Source of the DNA: Acidobacteriota bacterium
GTDB taxonomy: Bacteria; Acidobacteriota; Terriglobia; Bryobacterales; Bryobacteraceae
Assembly (NCBI GenBank): GCA_025352795.1
Contig: JANXSF010000021.1
Location: 1-64,000 of the forward strand
DNA: 64,000 nt
Direction of reading: 5' to 3'
Part shown: positions 17,382-25,983 of the stretch, piece after piece
Layout: each line of letters begins with the position of its first letter
Position numbering within the stretch: the stretch's first letter is position 1
Translations under genes and position numbers: made by a program
The notes under the pieces: model-generated
Seen by the model: the letters and a program-made list of their open reading frames with translations, nothing else
The model's database searches: none
What the model was told of the DNA's origin: nothing

Positions 17382-18494
17382 ATGCATCGCCGCCATTTTC
17401 TAAGTATTCCCGCTGCTGCTTGCCTTGAAAGCTGCTCCAAACCGAAAGTTTCCGGATTCCCTGGTTACGCCTTTGTAGCCAATCAGGAAGGCAAAGCGGT
17501 TGCTGCCGTGGATCTTTCCGCTTTCGCCGTAGCTCGCCATATCCCGTTGGATGGACGCCCCACAGAAATTTTGGCGCACCCTTCCGAACCCAAAGTTTAC
17601 GCCCTTACACCAGAAAATGGTTCGGTTCATGAGATTGATTCCGCCAACCTGAAGTTCAGTCGTCGCTGGAAAGCCAATCAGCCGCTAACCCACATCCGAC
17701 TATCCAGCGATGGCGGCATTCTGTGGGCTCTAGCCATAAATCCCCATCGCCTGATTGAAGTCAAGTTACCCGATTGGAAGGTGGGGCGCAGCATCCCATT
17801 GCCTGCCGTTCCCGTGGATTTCGATGTTTCAAATGGCTATGCCGTAATTAGCTTTGGCCCGGCAGCCCGGCCCGTTCTGATCCATTTGGAACAGGGAAAA
17901 ATCATCAATCAATTGGCCGGGGCAGGGCAGTATTCCATTGTACGTTTCCAATCGAATGGGAAAGCGGTCATGGCCGGTGATCCATCGAACAAATTGCTGA
18001 CCATATTTTCCGTTCCTGACGGGGGCATCTACAGCCATTTGCAACTGGCCGTTCGTCCCGATTACTGGTGTTTCAAGAACGATGGTGGGCAGTTGTTTCT
18101 GGCTGGTGAAGGTTCCGATACGCTGGCAATTGTATATCCATACCGGACTGAAGTCGCCGAAACGATTCTGGCCGGTCACGCCCCACGAGGTATGACTACG
18201 GTGACCACGCCAGAAGTGGATTACCTGTTCATGGCCAGCCCGCAAACAGGGGACGTGACCATTATGAATATTGCCACCCACAAAGTGATTGCGGTGGTGG
18301 CGGTGGGTAAGAATCCAGGTTTCCTGATGGCTACTCCAGACAACGAATTCGTGCTGGTGTTGAATCAGGATTCAGGCGACATGGCCGTGATACGGGTGAA
18401 GTCGATTACACGGAATCGGGCAAAGCTGGCACCGCTGTTTAATCTGATCCCCGTAGGGTCCAAGCCAGTGGCTGCAGTCGTGCAGCGGGTATAG
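17382..18494 (+). CDS. Exported YVTN-type beta-propeller protein
   Basis: A 370-residue protein. The N-terminus (MHRRHFLSIPAAACLESCSK) resembles a lipoprotein or Tat-like signal. The body consists of about seven blades of the YVTN/40-residue type: GYAFVANQEGKAVAAVDLSA, then DYLFMASPQTGDVTIMNIAT and EFVLVLNQDSGDMAVIRVKS. Such propellers serve as extracytoplasmic binding scaffolds. It is divergent from the HELGH gene, with 17 bases between them. The ligand is unknown. Confidence 0.75.
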   Translation: MHRRHFLSIPAAACLESCSKPKVSGFPGYAFVANQEGKAVAAVDLSAFAVARHIPLDGRPTEILAHPSEPKVYALTPENGSVHEIDSANLKFSRRWKANQPLTHIRLSSDGGILWALAINPHRLIEVKLPDWKVGRSIPLPAVPVDFDVSNGYAVISFGPAARPVLIHLEQGKIINQLAGAGQYSIVRFQSNGKAVMAGDPSNKLLTIFSVPDGGIYSHLQLAVRPDYWCFKNDGGQLFLAGEGSDTLAIVYPYRTEVAETILAGHAPRGMTTVTTPEVDYLFMASPQTGDVTIMNIATHKVIAVVAVGKNPGFLMATPDNEFVLVLNQDSGDMAVIRVKSITRNRAKLAPLFNLIPVGSKPVAAVVQRV

Positions 18495-18514
18495 GTTGAC
18501 CCTCCTAGAATTTT

Positions 18515-19018
18515 ATGTCGCCTGCTGAAGAACTAGTTCAAATCGTCGATGAACAGAATCGACCCATCAGCGTTGTCCCTCGAAGTCAGATGAGGCGGCA
18601 GCGCTTGCTGCATCGGTGTACCTATGTATTCGTATTCAACTCAAAAGGAGAGCTGTTTATCCAACAGCGCACCCTGACCAAAGATATCTATCCAGGCTTT
18701 CTGGATCTGGCTGCAGGTGGGGTCACGCTTGCAGGGGAAAGCTACGATTTCGGGGCTGTAAGGGAGTTGGCCGAAGAATTAGGAATCACTAGAGTGGCTT
18801 TGAAAAGTCACGGGGTGTTGTACTTTGAAGACAGCCTTTCCCGAGTCTTTGGTGCTATTTATTCATGCCAATGGGATGGCCCCATGAGCTTTCAGCCGGA
18901 AGAAGTTGTGGGCGGATATTTCGTAAACGTAGCAGAAGTGTTTCTGATGGAAGAACGTGGCGAACAAATAACGCCCGATTCGTTGCAGGCGTTCCGTTAC
19001 TGGGCAACGCCAACGTAG
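18515..19018 (+). CDS. Nudix hydrolase (YfcD-like)
   Basis: A 167-residue protein with a perfect Nudix box starting at GGVTLAGESYDF and finishing VRELAEELGI, near residues 69-91. The N-terminus (ELVQIVDEQNRPISVVPRSQ) and RCTYVFVFNSKGELFIQQR match the YfcD/isopentenyl-diphosphate-isomerase-like subgroup. The family cleaves nucleoside-diphosphate-linked substrates; the exact substrate is unknown. It follows the propeller gene by 20 bases. Its last 22 bases overlap the end of the convergent gene. Confidence 0.88.
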   Translation: MSPAEELVQIVDEQNRPISVVPRSQMRRQRLLHRCTYVFVFNSKGELFIQQRTLTKDIYPGFLDLAAGGVTLAGESYDFGAVRELAEELGITRVALKSHGVLYFEDSLSRVFGAIYSCQWDGPMSFQPEEVVGGYFVNVAEVFLMEERGEQITPDSLQAFRYWATPT

Positions 19019-20058
19019 ATCATCGGACGTCCCAGCGTTTTCTCCCGAATCGTAATCCGTTTCCCGGCTCGCGTGACTGCGGCTGTTCCTGAATATTGAT
19101 TGGCAACACGTGCCAAAAACATTGTGTAACTGCGTGTCTGCGATTCACCTGCATCCAGGTAGGCATACAGCGGGCGGGTGAAAATTGTACCCTTCTTCAC
19201 CAGCACAGGATAAGGCTGATGCAATCCCGTAGTGCCGAATTCCAGGCCTCGGGCAGCAGGCTTGCCATCTTTCACATCTCGCCAAACGTTGAACCAGGGA
19301 TAGTCTTTAGTGCTCCACAGGTAGCCCACCAACAACTGTTTCGATGCTGTAGTGGCCGTGGTCCATCCCATGTCCGCGTCTACTACGTAAGATACAACGT
19401 TAGGATTCGGATCATTCGTCAACTGGCTGACATCCACCGTCTTCTTTTCACTGCGGGCCATGGGCCAGCGCTCAGCCATCTCTTCAGGCTCAGGCATGGG
19501 TGCCCATTGCGGAAATCCTTCTCCGGCATTTGCATTTACAACGGTGGTTTCATCCAGGAATGGCGGGGCAATAGATGGATGTTGAACCCAATTGAAAATG
19601 CGTCCCAGCGGATTGCGATTGGTCACAGTTTCAGAAACTTCAACCAATGCCGAACCAGGCACAATGCGCGCGGTGCGAACGATCGCTAATTTGGCCAGTG
19701 GCAATTCGGCAGACATGGTAACCTCAAATTCCGATTTGCTCAGCACCTTCCACAAAACTTTGGAAGCTTCCCCGTGAAAGGGCATACCGTTGGCTTTTTC
19801 AGCATCGGAAGGAGCACCCCAGCGATCCAGACACAGAAAGTGACCCCGAGGTCTAGCCTCGTCTTCTGCACCCTTCTGTTCCCAAGTAAATGGGTTCAGG
19901 GGCAGGCCTTTCAACTCGAATCCGGTGATGCCACCGCCGAGTAAATCAATCGTTAAATGTGCTGTTCCAGAGTCAAGGATTACCGAAGGTCGCTCAGCTT
20001 GGGAGGTGCCAGCAAGTAAACCAACGAATAGGAATGAACGGAAAGTTGTATACAGCAA
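18997..20058 (-). CDS. Exported protein, possible galactose-mutarotase-like fold
   Basis: A 353-residue protein with a signal peptide (SFLFVGLLAGTSQAERPS). The body is beta-rich with motifs that recall aldose-epimerase-like super-sandwich proteins: HLTIDLLGGGITGFELKGLP near the start and VEVSETVTNRNPLGRIFNWV in the middle. No clear catalytic His/Glu pair was identified, so a sugar-epimerase activity is only a guess. It lies 3 bases downstream of the adaptor-protein gene on the same strand, so they may be cotranscribed. Confidence 0.6.
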   Translation of the reverse strand: MLYTTFRSFLFVGLLAGTSQAERPSVILDSGTAHLTIDLLGGGITGFELKGLPLNPFTWEQKGAEDEARPRGHFLCLDRWGAPSDAEKANGMPFHGEASKVLWKVLSKSEFEVTMSAELPLAKLAIVRTARIVPGSALVEVSETVTNRNPLGRIFNWVQHPSIAPPFLDETTVVNANAGEGFPQWAPMPEPEEMAERWPMARSEKKTVDVSQLTNDPNPNVVSYVVDADMGWTTATTASKQLLVGYLWSTKDYPWFNVWRDVKDGKPAARGLEFGTTGLHQPYPVLVKKGTIFTRPLYAYLDAGESQTRSYTMFLARVANQYSGTAAVTRAGKRITIREKTLGRPMIYVGVAQ

Positions 20059-20061
20059 AGT

Positions 20062-21378
20062 TTAGAAAGTTGCCCTGACTTCTTCGCCCTCTTTGAGGCC
20101 GGAAAGAATGGAAGTGTGGGTATCGTTACGCATGCCCAGTGCCACTTCGCGAGTTTCAAAACCATTGGCAGTTTTAACGGCAACATAGCCCTTTGTGTTT
20201 TCCAGCTTGACCGCCCCCAGCGGGACAACCACTTTGCCATCCTGCTTGCCCAAAACTACGTCGGCAGCAGCGGAAAGATCGGGAATCAATTGCGGGTCAG
20301 AACCGGTAATCGCAATGCGTAGCGGTACGTTCCGAATAAAATAATTTTGGCGCCAACCACCAACCGCAATGGGTGTAATGGAATAGACTGCGGCCGGGAA
20401 AGATTTGCTGGAGAACGCATCTAAAGTGACCGTGGCTTTTTGGCCAATACGAAAACGTTCACTTTCGGCTTGATTGATTTTGGCTTCTACGGTCATGGTA
20501 GCGGTGTTCACTACTTTCATGAATGGCTGGCCAGGGGAAACCTGGTCTCCTAATTCAATCTGCCGCATGGAACTGCCGCCCCAAACACTGGAATAGACAA
20601 GTAAGCCGTCAATTGGAGCATGGATGATGAATCGTTCCAAGTCCACTTGATGCCGACCGTAATGTCTTTTATGGCGTTCTAAGGTAAGCTTCAAAATGCC
20701 TAAGTTGGCTGCATCGGACTTCTTCTTGTTTTCAATATCGCCCAACAACTGTGTGTAGCGGGCTGTGGCTTCGTCGAAGGCCAATGACAATAATTGTCGT
20801 TCCACTTCGGTGCGCACTTCTGCGGCAGATGCTTCCAGCTTCGCTTTGTCCATTTCGGCTTTGGCGGAGGCTACATTCTGACGGATTGTTTCCATGTCCA
20901 GAAGCAGTTCTGCTTCACGCTTACGGACGTCCGCTTGGGCCGCTTCGACGGTGTCTTTCACATCTTCCAGATGATCTTCAATGGCTTGTCCATCGATGGA
21001 AGCAAGAATCATACCTTTCTTAACCATCGCGCCGGATGGAGCAAGCTTGAGCAGAACCATGGGTCGATTCCCCTCTGGTCCACGAATCATTGGGGCGGTG
21101 ATGGTGGCGAATTGCCGGGTAGCCGTCTGACCGGCAACGCGGATTACTTGCTGAATAGACCCGATTTCAGCCTTCACCGTGGGGATCACAACCACTGCTG
21201 TGGTCTGTTCTGGAGAAGTGCGTAAGCCATACCAAACGGCCAGTGCGACTAAAGCTGCGACCAGTATTCCACCCCATAGTTTGTAAGAGCGTTTGAGCGG
21301 TGGAGCAGGTGGCGCTACCAGCTTCGGTGGTTCTGGCGTTGGCGAAGGAGACGTGATTGGGTTTATGAATGCCGACAT
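20062..21378 (-). CDS. HlyD/MacA-type periplasmic adaptor protein
   Basis: A 438-residue membrane-fusion protein. A Pro-rich cytoplasmic start (PEPPKLVAPPAPPLKRSYK) precedes a single membrane helix (KLWGGILVAALVALAVWYGL). The lipoyl half-motifs, a long coiled-coil hairpin (about 130-240: DTVEAAQADVRKREAELLLD) and a beta-barrel (KINQAESERFRIGQKATVTL) follow. These adaptors bridge inner-membrane exporters and an outer-membrane channel. No ABC or RND pump gene adjoins it in the window. It may share a transcript with the exported protein downstream. Confidence 0.85.
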   Translation of the reverse strand: MSAFINPITSPSPTPEPPKLVAPPAPPLKRSYKLWGGILVAALVALAVWYGLRTSPEQTTAVVVIPTVKAEIGSIQQVIRVAGQTATRQFATITAPMIRGPEGNRPMVLLKLAPSGAMVKKGMILASIDGQAIEDHLEDVKDTVEAAQADVRKREAELLLDMETIRQNVASAKAEMDKAKLEASAAEVRTEVERQLLSLAFDEATARYTQLLGDIENKKKSDAANLGILKLTLERHKRHYGRHQVDLERFIIHAPIDGLLVYSSVWGGSSMRQIELGDQVSPGQPFMKVVNTATMTVEAKINQAESERFRIGQKATVTLDAFSSKSFPAAVYSITPIAVGGWRQNYFIRNVPLRIAITGSDPQLIPDLSAAADVVLGKQDGKVVVPLGAVKLENTKGYVAVKTANGFETREVALGMRNDTHTSILSGLKEGEEVRATF

Positions 21379-21524
21379 GATCGCTAATTTCCCCTAAGTG
21401 AAGGGCGACAAACGCCTTGAAGAGGTTACAAAGATATTATACTTGGCTCACGCGGAACGCAAGGGGTGGATGCCAGGGAAAGGATTCGATCTCTCAAGTA
21501 ATGGGGGTATAACCAGACGCCGAC

Positions 21525-21797
21525 TTGAAAGCTGGCCTGTTGGGCTTGAAGGGTGATGTAGTCGACCTGAAGCGTGATATGCGGGACAACATCAAGGGTG
21601 ACCTGATCGACCTGAAACGCGAAATGTTCGAGCACACGGAAACTGTAGAAACGCGCCTGCTGAACGAGTTCTGGAAGTGGGCGAAAACCTCCGACTCGCG
21701 ATATAGGCAGGGTACTTCGGCTGTGGGTTTCCTGGATGAACGCGTGCAGGCCGTAGAAGATCGCGTCTCGGAACTGGAACGTAGAAAAGCAGGATAA
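21525..21797 (+). CDS. Small coiled-coil protein, possibly an N-terminally truncated remnant
   Basis: A 90-residue frame whose only start is TTG 21525, directly after an in-frame TAA (21510-21512), with no good ribosome site. It has heptad-like repeats (GDVVDLKRDMRDNIKGDLID) followed by LLNEFWKWAKTSDSRY and AVEDRVSELERRK. The coil-then-EFxKWA-then-coil layout resembles a family of small coiled-coil proteins I associate with Acidobacteria, but the usual long N-terminal coil is absent. It may be a shortened gene or a relic. Confidence 0.45.
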   Translation: MKAGLLGLKGDVVDLKRDMRDNIKGDLIDLKREMFEHTETVETRLLNEFWKWAKTSDSRYRQGTSAVGFLDERVQAVEDRVSELERRKAG

Positions 21798-21898
21798 GCT
21801 CTAGCGCAGCCTGAGCTCAGTTCAATTTAACTTGGTGGATTCCGCTTTAGCTTGATTGAAGCTCGGGATGTCCAGATAGCCAGAACTTCCGCAATAGT

Positions 21899-23536
21899 TT
21901 ATTGTCCAACCCTCGAAAGTTCCCCCGGAATCGTTGTTGTTTCCACTGTCTCCGTACCCTGCGCTCGAATCGTCACCTTGCTGCCTTTTTCGACGAACTT
22001 CTTCATAAAATCCACATCCTCCGCCGCACCCGGTTCAATATCTTCGAATGCAAAAACGCGGTAGTCCCCTGGCGCTAGACCCTTGATCTCGTAACGCCCG
22101 CTTTGGTCAGTGACCGCCGTCTTCATCCGGTGACCACCAGAGACGGGGATTGCAAGCACTTGCGCTCCACCGGGACGGACTCCGTTTTCATTCCGTGTTG
22201 CCCCCTTCAACGTGCCACCATTCGCGCTTAAGACCACCATGAGTTCTCCAGGAAGAACGCCTCTGCCTAAATCCAGCCCCGTCTCTGTTACTTCGTAGTC
22301 ACCAATTCGGATGGACTTCACGTAGAGTCCGGCGCGCAGATTGTTTACCAACACTCTATACAGTCCCGGAGTGATGCCTTTCAAACGGAATTTACCCGCA
22401 TCATCGGCGACGGCCCCAACAAAAGCGCTCTCATCGTCCAAACGCTGTAACGATATCTGCAGCGTGAGGGTCTCTTTGAGTTCAGGGAGACCGGCTGCTG
22501 TCTTGGACGCTTCCATCTGGACTTTGCCGGACAGTTCGCCGGGACGGGTCAGAGACAAGGCAATTCCCTTGATGTCCTGATTGCGCACTTCCAATTCGAG
22601 CCTGGCGCTGCTCACCGCCCCACCAGTTTCGCCGAACTGATCGGCAGCCAGGATGTAAGAACCAGGTAATACCGTTGGAATTTCGAAACGCCCGTCCACC
22701 ACCGGCACCGGGCTCTTCTCTGCCAGACCGGCAGAGGCGCGGGGTAACAGATACACCATCACACTGCGCATATCGCCTGTAGATGCCAGGATGCTGCCTT
22801 GCAGAGAAACCGTTGGAACACGCCGCAGATGAAAATCTACACTGCGGTGCGCTTGCCCCGGAGCCAGTGCCAGGACCGTGGCGGATCGGGGGTCTTCAGC
22901 ATTTGGATAGTAGGCTGGGACATAAGCGAATCTTCGTTGCTCAATCATTAGAGGTTCGCCCGAAGTTTTGGCCTGAACAACGTATTGTCCCATCGGCAAC
23001 TCGAAAATACGGTATTCACCCAGGTCATCGGTCATCCCCTGGCCGGTGGCAATCAACTGCCTTTTGCCGCGGATATAAATGGAGTGCATCGCTTGCACCG
23101 ACACGTGAACCAATGGTTCGCCGTCTTCGTCAACAACCCGACCAGAGACTGCCCCATAGGGATTCAATTTGATCGTTAGATCTTTCAGTTCCGCCACGGA
23201 ATCTATGGTGAGAATTGTTCCCTGATAAATGTTCAATCCAGTGCTGGTGTAGTATTGAGGCTCGAAGCCGGTGCGTTCGGCGAATAACCGGTACTTTCCA
23301 TCATCGACGTTGCGAATCTGGAAAGTTCCGTTGGCCGATGTGGCGGTGGACCGCTCACCTGCCGCACGGTCTTCAGGCTGCAACACCAGACGGGTATTCT
23401 TCAACACCTGACCGGAGATGCGGTTGATCACCGAGCCTTCCAAAGTGGCTTTACCCGGTTGTTGCTGAGCCCAACCGATGGGAAGAGCAGTCAAAAGCAG
23501 AGTTAACCCGAATATTCTCCGTGTGCCGATGTGCAT
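21899..23536 (-). CDS. Exported protein with repeated carboxypeptidase-regulatory-like domains
   Basis: A 545-residue secreted protein: signal peptide (LTLLLTALPIGWAQQQ), then several CarboxypepD_reg/Cna-B-like beta-sandwiches. Clear ones are GKATLEGSVINRISGQVLKN with GTFQIRNVDDGKYRL (about 28-90), GAVSGRVVDEDGEPLVHVSV (about 129-190) and SGRYEIKGLAPGDYRVFAFE near the C-terminus. Such proteins are abundant in Solibacter-like genomes; binding roles are suspected but unproven. No TonB-dependent receptor domain follows. Confidence 0.8.
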   Translation of the reverse strand: MHIGTRRIFGLTLLLTALPIGWAQQQPGKATLEGSVINRISGQVLKNTRLVLQPEDRAAGERSTATSANGTFQIRNVDDGKYRLFAERTGFEPQYYTSTGLNIYQGTILTIDSVAELKDLTIKLNPYGAVSGRVVDEDGEPLVHVSVQAMHSIYIRGKRQLIATGQGMTDDLGEYRIFELPMGQYVVQAKTSGEPLMIEQRRFAYVPAYYPNAEDPRSATVLALAPGQAHRSVDFHLRRVPTVSLQGSILASTGDMRSVMVYLLPRASAGLAEKSPVPVVDGRFEIPTVLPGSYILAADQFGETGGAVSSARLELEVRNQDIKGIALSLTRPGELSGKVQMEASKTAAGLPELKETLTLQISLQRLDDESAFVGAVADDAGKFRLKGITPGLYRVLVNNLRAGLYVKSIRIGDYEVTETGLDLGRGVLPGELMVVLSANGGTLKGATRNENGVRPGGAQVLAIPVSGGHRMKTAVTDQSGRYEIKGLAPGDYRVFAFEDIEPGAAEDVDFMKKFVEKGSKVTIRAQGTETVETTTIPGELSRVGQ

Positions 23537-23556
23537 CGTATTCCTTTATTGAAGAA

Positions 23557-23592
23557 CGCCCACACCCTTTCCAGAATGCAGGGGTGTGGGCG
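23557..23592 (-). terminator. Strong hairpin terminator
   Basis: A perfect 11-bp inverted repeat CGCCCACACCC (23557-23567) and GGGTGTGGGCG (23582-23592) with a 14-base loop. It lies just past the stop of the minus-strand gene at 23609 and is followed in that direction by TTCTTC. It probably ends that transcript before the CarboxypepD_reg gene. Confidence 0.65.
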
Positions 23593-23608
23593 TAGGTTAT
23601 GAAACTAA

Positions 23609-24085
23609 CTAGACTTTGGGTGGAGTTACAATCGTGATGCTTTGGGAATCAACTGCAGCTCCGGTAGCGGGGTCCGTTACCACAATGTCCACACGGACAT
23701 TGGCATTGTATGGGGTAAGGTTCCAACCCCAAAGACGGATCTTACCTGACAATCCGGTGACATTGCCGGTCATCACGGAAGGCCCGTAATAGGATGGTGC
23801 TATGGCCCCATCGAGATTGGTCACTGTCACTGTTCCCGCTGGGACAAAACCAGCGGAACAACCCTTCAAGATGTACGTGATGGATACGTCATCAAAGGGA
23901 AATGTCCATTGTGCAGGGCCGCTGGTCACCGTGAATTTTGAAATCACGGAGCAAGCCTTGCCACCTCCACCCCCGCCAGCAGGCGCACTACCACCGCCAG
24001 CGAAACCAGTGCTAGACAAAGTCAGCAGAGCTAGTGTCACGGTTGCCTTACTCGTAACCGAAGCCAAAAAGTTACGCTTAAACAT
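23609..24085 (-). CDS. Small exported glycine-rich protein
   Basis: A 158-residue protein. ATG 24085 (MFKRNFLASV) has AAGGAGG 8 bases upstream, so the longer frame from 24115 is not used. A signal peptide (ATVTLALLTLSSTGFAG) leads into a flexible GGGSAPAGGGGGG linker. A beta-sandwich-like domain of about 115 residues follows (FTVTSGPAQWTFPFDDVSIT). No family is recognised. It is followed by a strong terminator, which supports a separate transcript. Confidence 0.7.
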   Translation of the reverse strand: MFKRNFLASVTSKATVTLALLTLSSTGFAGGGSAPAGGGGGGKACSVISKFTVTSGPAQWTFPFDDVSITYILKGCSAGFVPAGTVTVTNLDGAIAPSYYGPSVMTGNVTGLSGKIRLWGWNLTPYNANVRVDIVVTDPATGAAVDSQSITIVTPPKV

Positions 24086-24197
24086 TAAGTAATCCTCCTT
24101 ATTATATGGAGACACTCGCTTCTTAGAAGTGCCCTACAATAGGACACGCCCCGGAAGGTCGTGGAACAAAAAAGTTTAGGCAAACATCTTGGATGTT

Positions 24198-24223
24198 ATC
24201 TGCGTTAATCTGCGCTATCTGCG
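24198..24223. repeat. Three ATCTGCG heptamers at about 10-base spacing
   Basis: ATCTGCG occurs at 24198-24204, 24208-24214 and 24217-24223, in the 152-base gap between two minus-strand exported-protein genes. ATCTGCG-type strings recur as an intergenic repeat in many bacterial genomes; whether this one is repeated in this genome cannot be seen here. Confidence 0.55.
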
Positions 24224-24237
24224 GATGATTTGTTTTG

Positions 24238-24864
24238 CTACTTCGATACCCCGAGCCCGTCCACATGCACCTCTAACTGATGATTCACGCGGATGCCGTA
24301 GATTCCATCGGTCTTGGCCAAGGCCCCAGTCTTGGGTGCCGTATGCACCACAACCCCGTTGATCACGAAATCCACTTTTTCAGCACCTACCCGTACTTCT
24401 AGTGCATTCGTGGATTCGCCGCTTGCATCAGGCTTCTTCACGGCGTCGTTTGCTGTTTTCGGAGCCACATTGCTGGTCGCATCAGCCTCGCGACCTTTAA
24501 CCAGCCACATCCCATTCTGCGCCACAACAAAGTACAGATAGTTCTGCTGTGCCCCTTCCAGCCCACTGCCGCCAAACACCAGACCGTAAAAATTAGCGTG
24601 TCCGCTTGGCTTTATTAATTTGAAGGTACCCTTCACGGTATACGTGCCAGAAGCAGTATTCGTAGGATTCCAGTACACTGCCGCTTTCGGATTGGTCGCG
24701 TGGAATCCTGTGCCCATTGTTACGAATTTGATGTCCCCAGTGCCATCGGGATCCGACGCGCTGGTGCTGCGATCAACGCGCATCTTCCACCCCTGCGGTG
24801 CTTGGGCGGTAACAGTCGCCACAGTGGCTAGGGCAAGTACTGCAACATAAAAATAATTTTTCAT
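24238..24864 (-). CDS. Exported LamG/DUF1080-like beta-sandwich protein
   Basis: A 208-residue protein. ATG 24864 is chosen because GGAGAA lies 8 bases upstream and a signal peptide follows (MKNYFYVAVLALATVATVTA). The mature part looks like a concanavalin-type jelly roll (GTYTVKGTFKLIKPSGHANF, QQNYLYFVVAQNGMWLVKGR, NALEVRVGAEKVDFVINGVV). This resembles the DUF1080/glycoside-hydrolase-16-like sandwich. No catalytic pair is visible, so a carbohydrate-binding role is only possible. Confidence 0.65.
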   Translation of the reverse strand: MKNYFYVAVLALATVATVTAQAPQGWKMRVDRSTSASDPDGTGDIKFVTMGTGFHATNPKAAVYWNPTNTASGTYTVKGTFKLIKPSGHANFYGLVFGGSGLEGAQQNYLYFVVAQNGMWLVKGREADATSNVAPKTANDAVKKPDASGESTNALEVRVGAEKVDFVINGVVVHTAPKTGALAKTDGIYGIRVNHQLEVHVDGLGVSK

Positions 24865-24993
24865 CTGGCGTTTCTCCTTCAATCCCTTGGAGGTTACCAC
24901 GACTGGGGTAAAGTTTCCCGCCGTTTCTTCCGATTGCCAGTCTTGGGGAAACTATGCCTCCCATGGCAATTATTAAATCGAGGTTCTTGTAAC

Positions 24994-25983
24994 ATGAGGC
25001 ACTTAGCAATTCGGGTCGGCACTGCATTTATTGTGTTTGTTTTGTCACTGCAAGCTGCGGAAACCAGCTTAGGGGTACGCACTCCGCAATTAGGCGCGGT
25101 TTTGGATGAACAAAGCAAACAACTTCGCGTTATCGAAGGTGTTCCTGGCTCGGCAAACTTGGGGGCAGGCTCCTCAATTGGCGCAGTGGAGCAGGCCTGG
25201 ATTTCGCCGCAGAGTAAGCGCGCGCTGGTCCGCCTGGGCGGGGAAACTCCTGGTTTGGCCGTTGTTGACTGGCAGGAACAGTTTCGCGTATTCCGGTCCG
25301 ATGCTCTGTCCGGTGGTGCCGACTTTGCAGCAATCTCACCCTCTGCTAAGACATTTACCCGTTCCATTGGCGGTAAGATCGAAGCCTGGCAGATCGGGCT
25401 TGGATCTCTGAACCTGCTTTGGACCGCCGATGCCCCGGATGGCATTGCCGCATTAGCCATTTCTGATGACGGCGAATTGGTGGCCGTCGTTGCCCCTGCT
25501 TCTGTGCAAGTTCTTCAATCTGCTGGACGTAACTCAACTGTGGCGAGCATGGCTGCTTTTGGCGCAATGAGTTTTGCTCACAATTCCCATGCCTTTCTGT
25601 TAGGCGAAGAAACAGGTGGAAAAGCACTCTTTTTTGAAGATGCGCTGGGTCAGGCACAGTCGGAAATCCTATGGGAAGTTGCCTCTCCGGAAAGCTTGAT
25701 AGGTATTAGCTTCAGTGGGGACAATTGGCGAATTGCCCTGGCACTGGCTACGGAAATGTCTGGAAGGGTCCGTTTGACGGACATTTTAGGTCAAAATATG
25801 CTCGTTTTTGACACCGTATCGCGCCCAAATGGCCTATTTAGAGCGCAAGGTAACGCTGTTTTTCAGCTCAGTAGCTCCTCAAAAGGGACTATTTTCCTGC
25901 TCGATGGCGATTCGCCAGAGCCAAAATTGGTGACCGTTCCCGGTTTGGCAGAAATCAACAGTTTGGAGGTAATCAATGAATAA
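24994..25983 (+). CDS. Exported beta-propeller-like protein
   Basis: A 329-residue protein starting at ATG 24994 with a signal peptide (RVGTAFIVFVLSLQAAE). The body shows repeats of WD40/PQQ-like blades (DGIAALAISDDGELVAVVAP, SLIGISFSGDNWRIALALAT). It overlaps the start of the next gene by 8 bases, so the two are probably translated together. That pairing suggests a surface complex with the large NIDO/Ig protein. Family assignment is by fold pattern only. Confidence 0.7.
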   Translation: MRHLAIRVGTAFIVFVLSLQAAETSLGVRTPQLGAVLDEQSKQLRVIEGVPGSANLGAGSSIGAVEQAWISPQSKRALVRLGGETPGLAVVDWQEQFRVFRSDALSGGADFAAISPSAKTFTRSIGGKIEAWQIGLGSLNLLWTADAPDGIAALAISDDGELVAVVAPASVQVLQSAGRNSTVASMAAFGAMSFAHNSHAFLLGEETGGKALFFEDALGQAQSEILWEVASPESLIGISFSGDNWRIALALATEMSGRVRLTDILGQNMLVFDTVSRPNGLFRAQGNAVFQLSSSSKGTIFLLDGDSPEPKLVTVPGLAEINSLEVINE

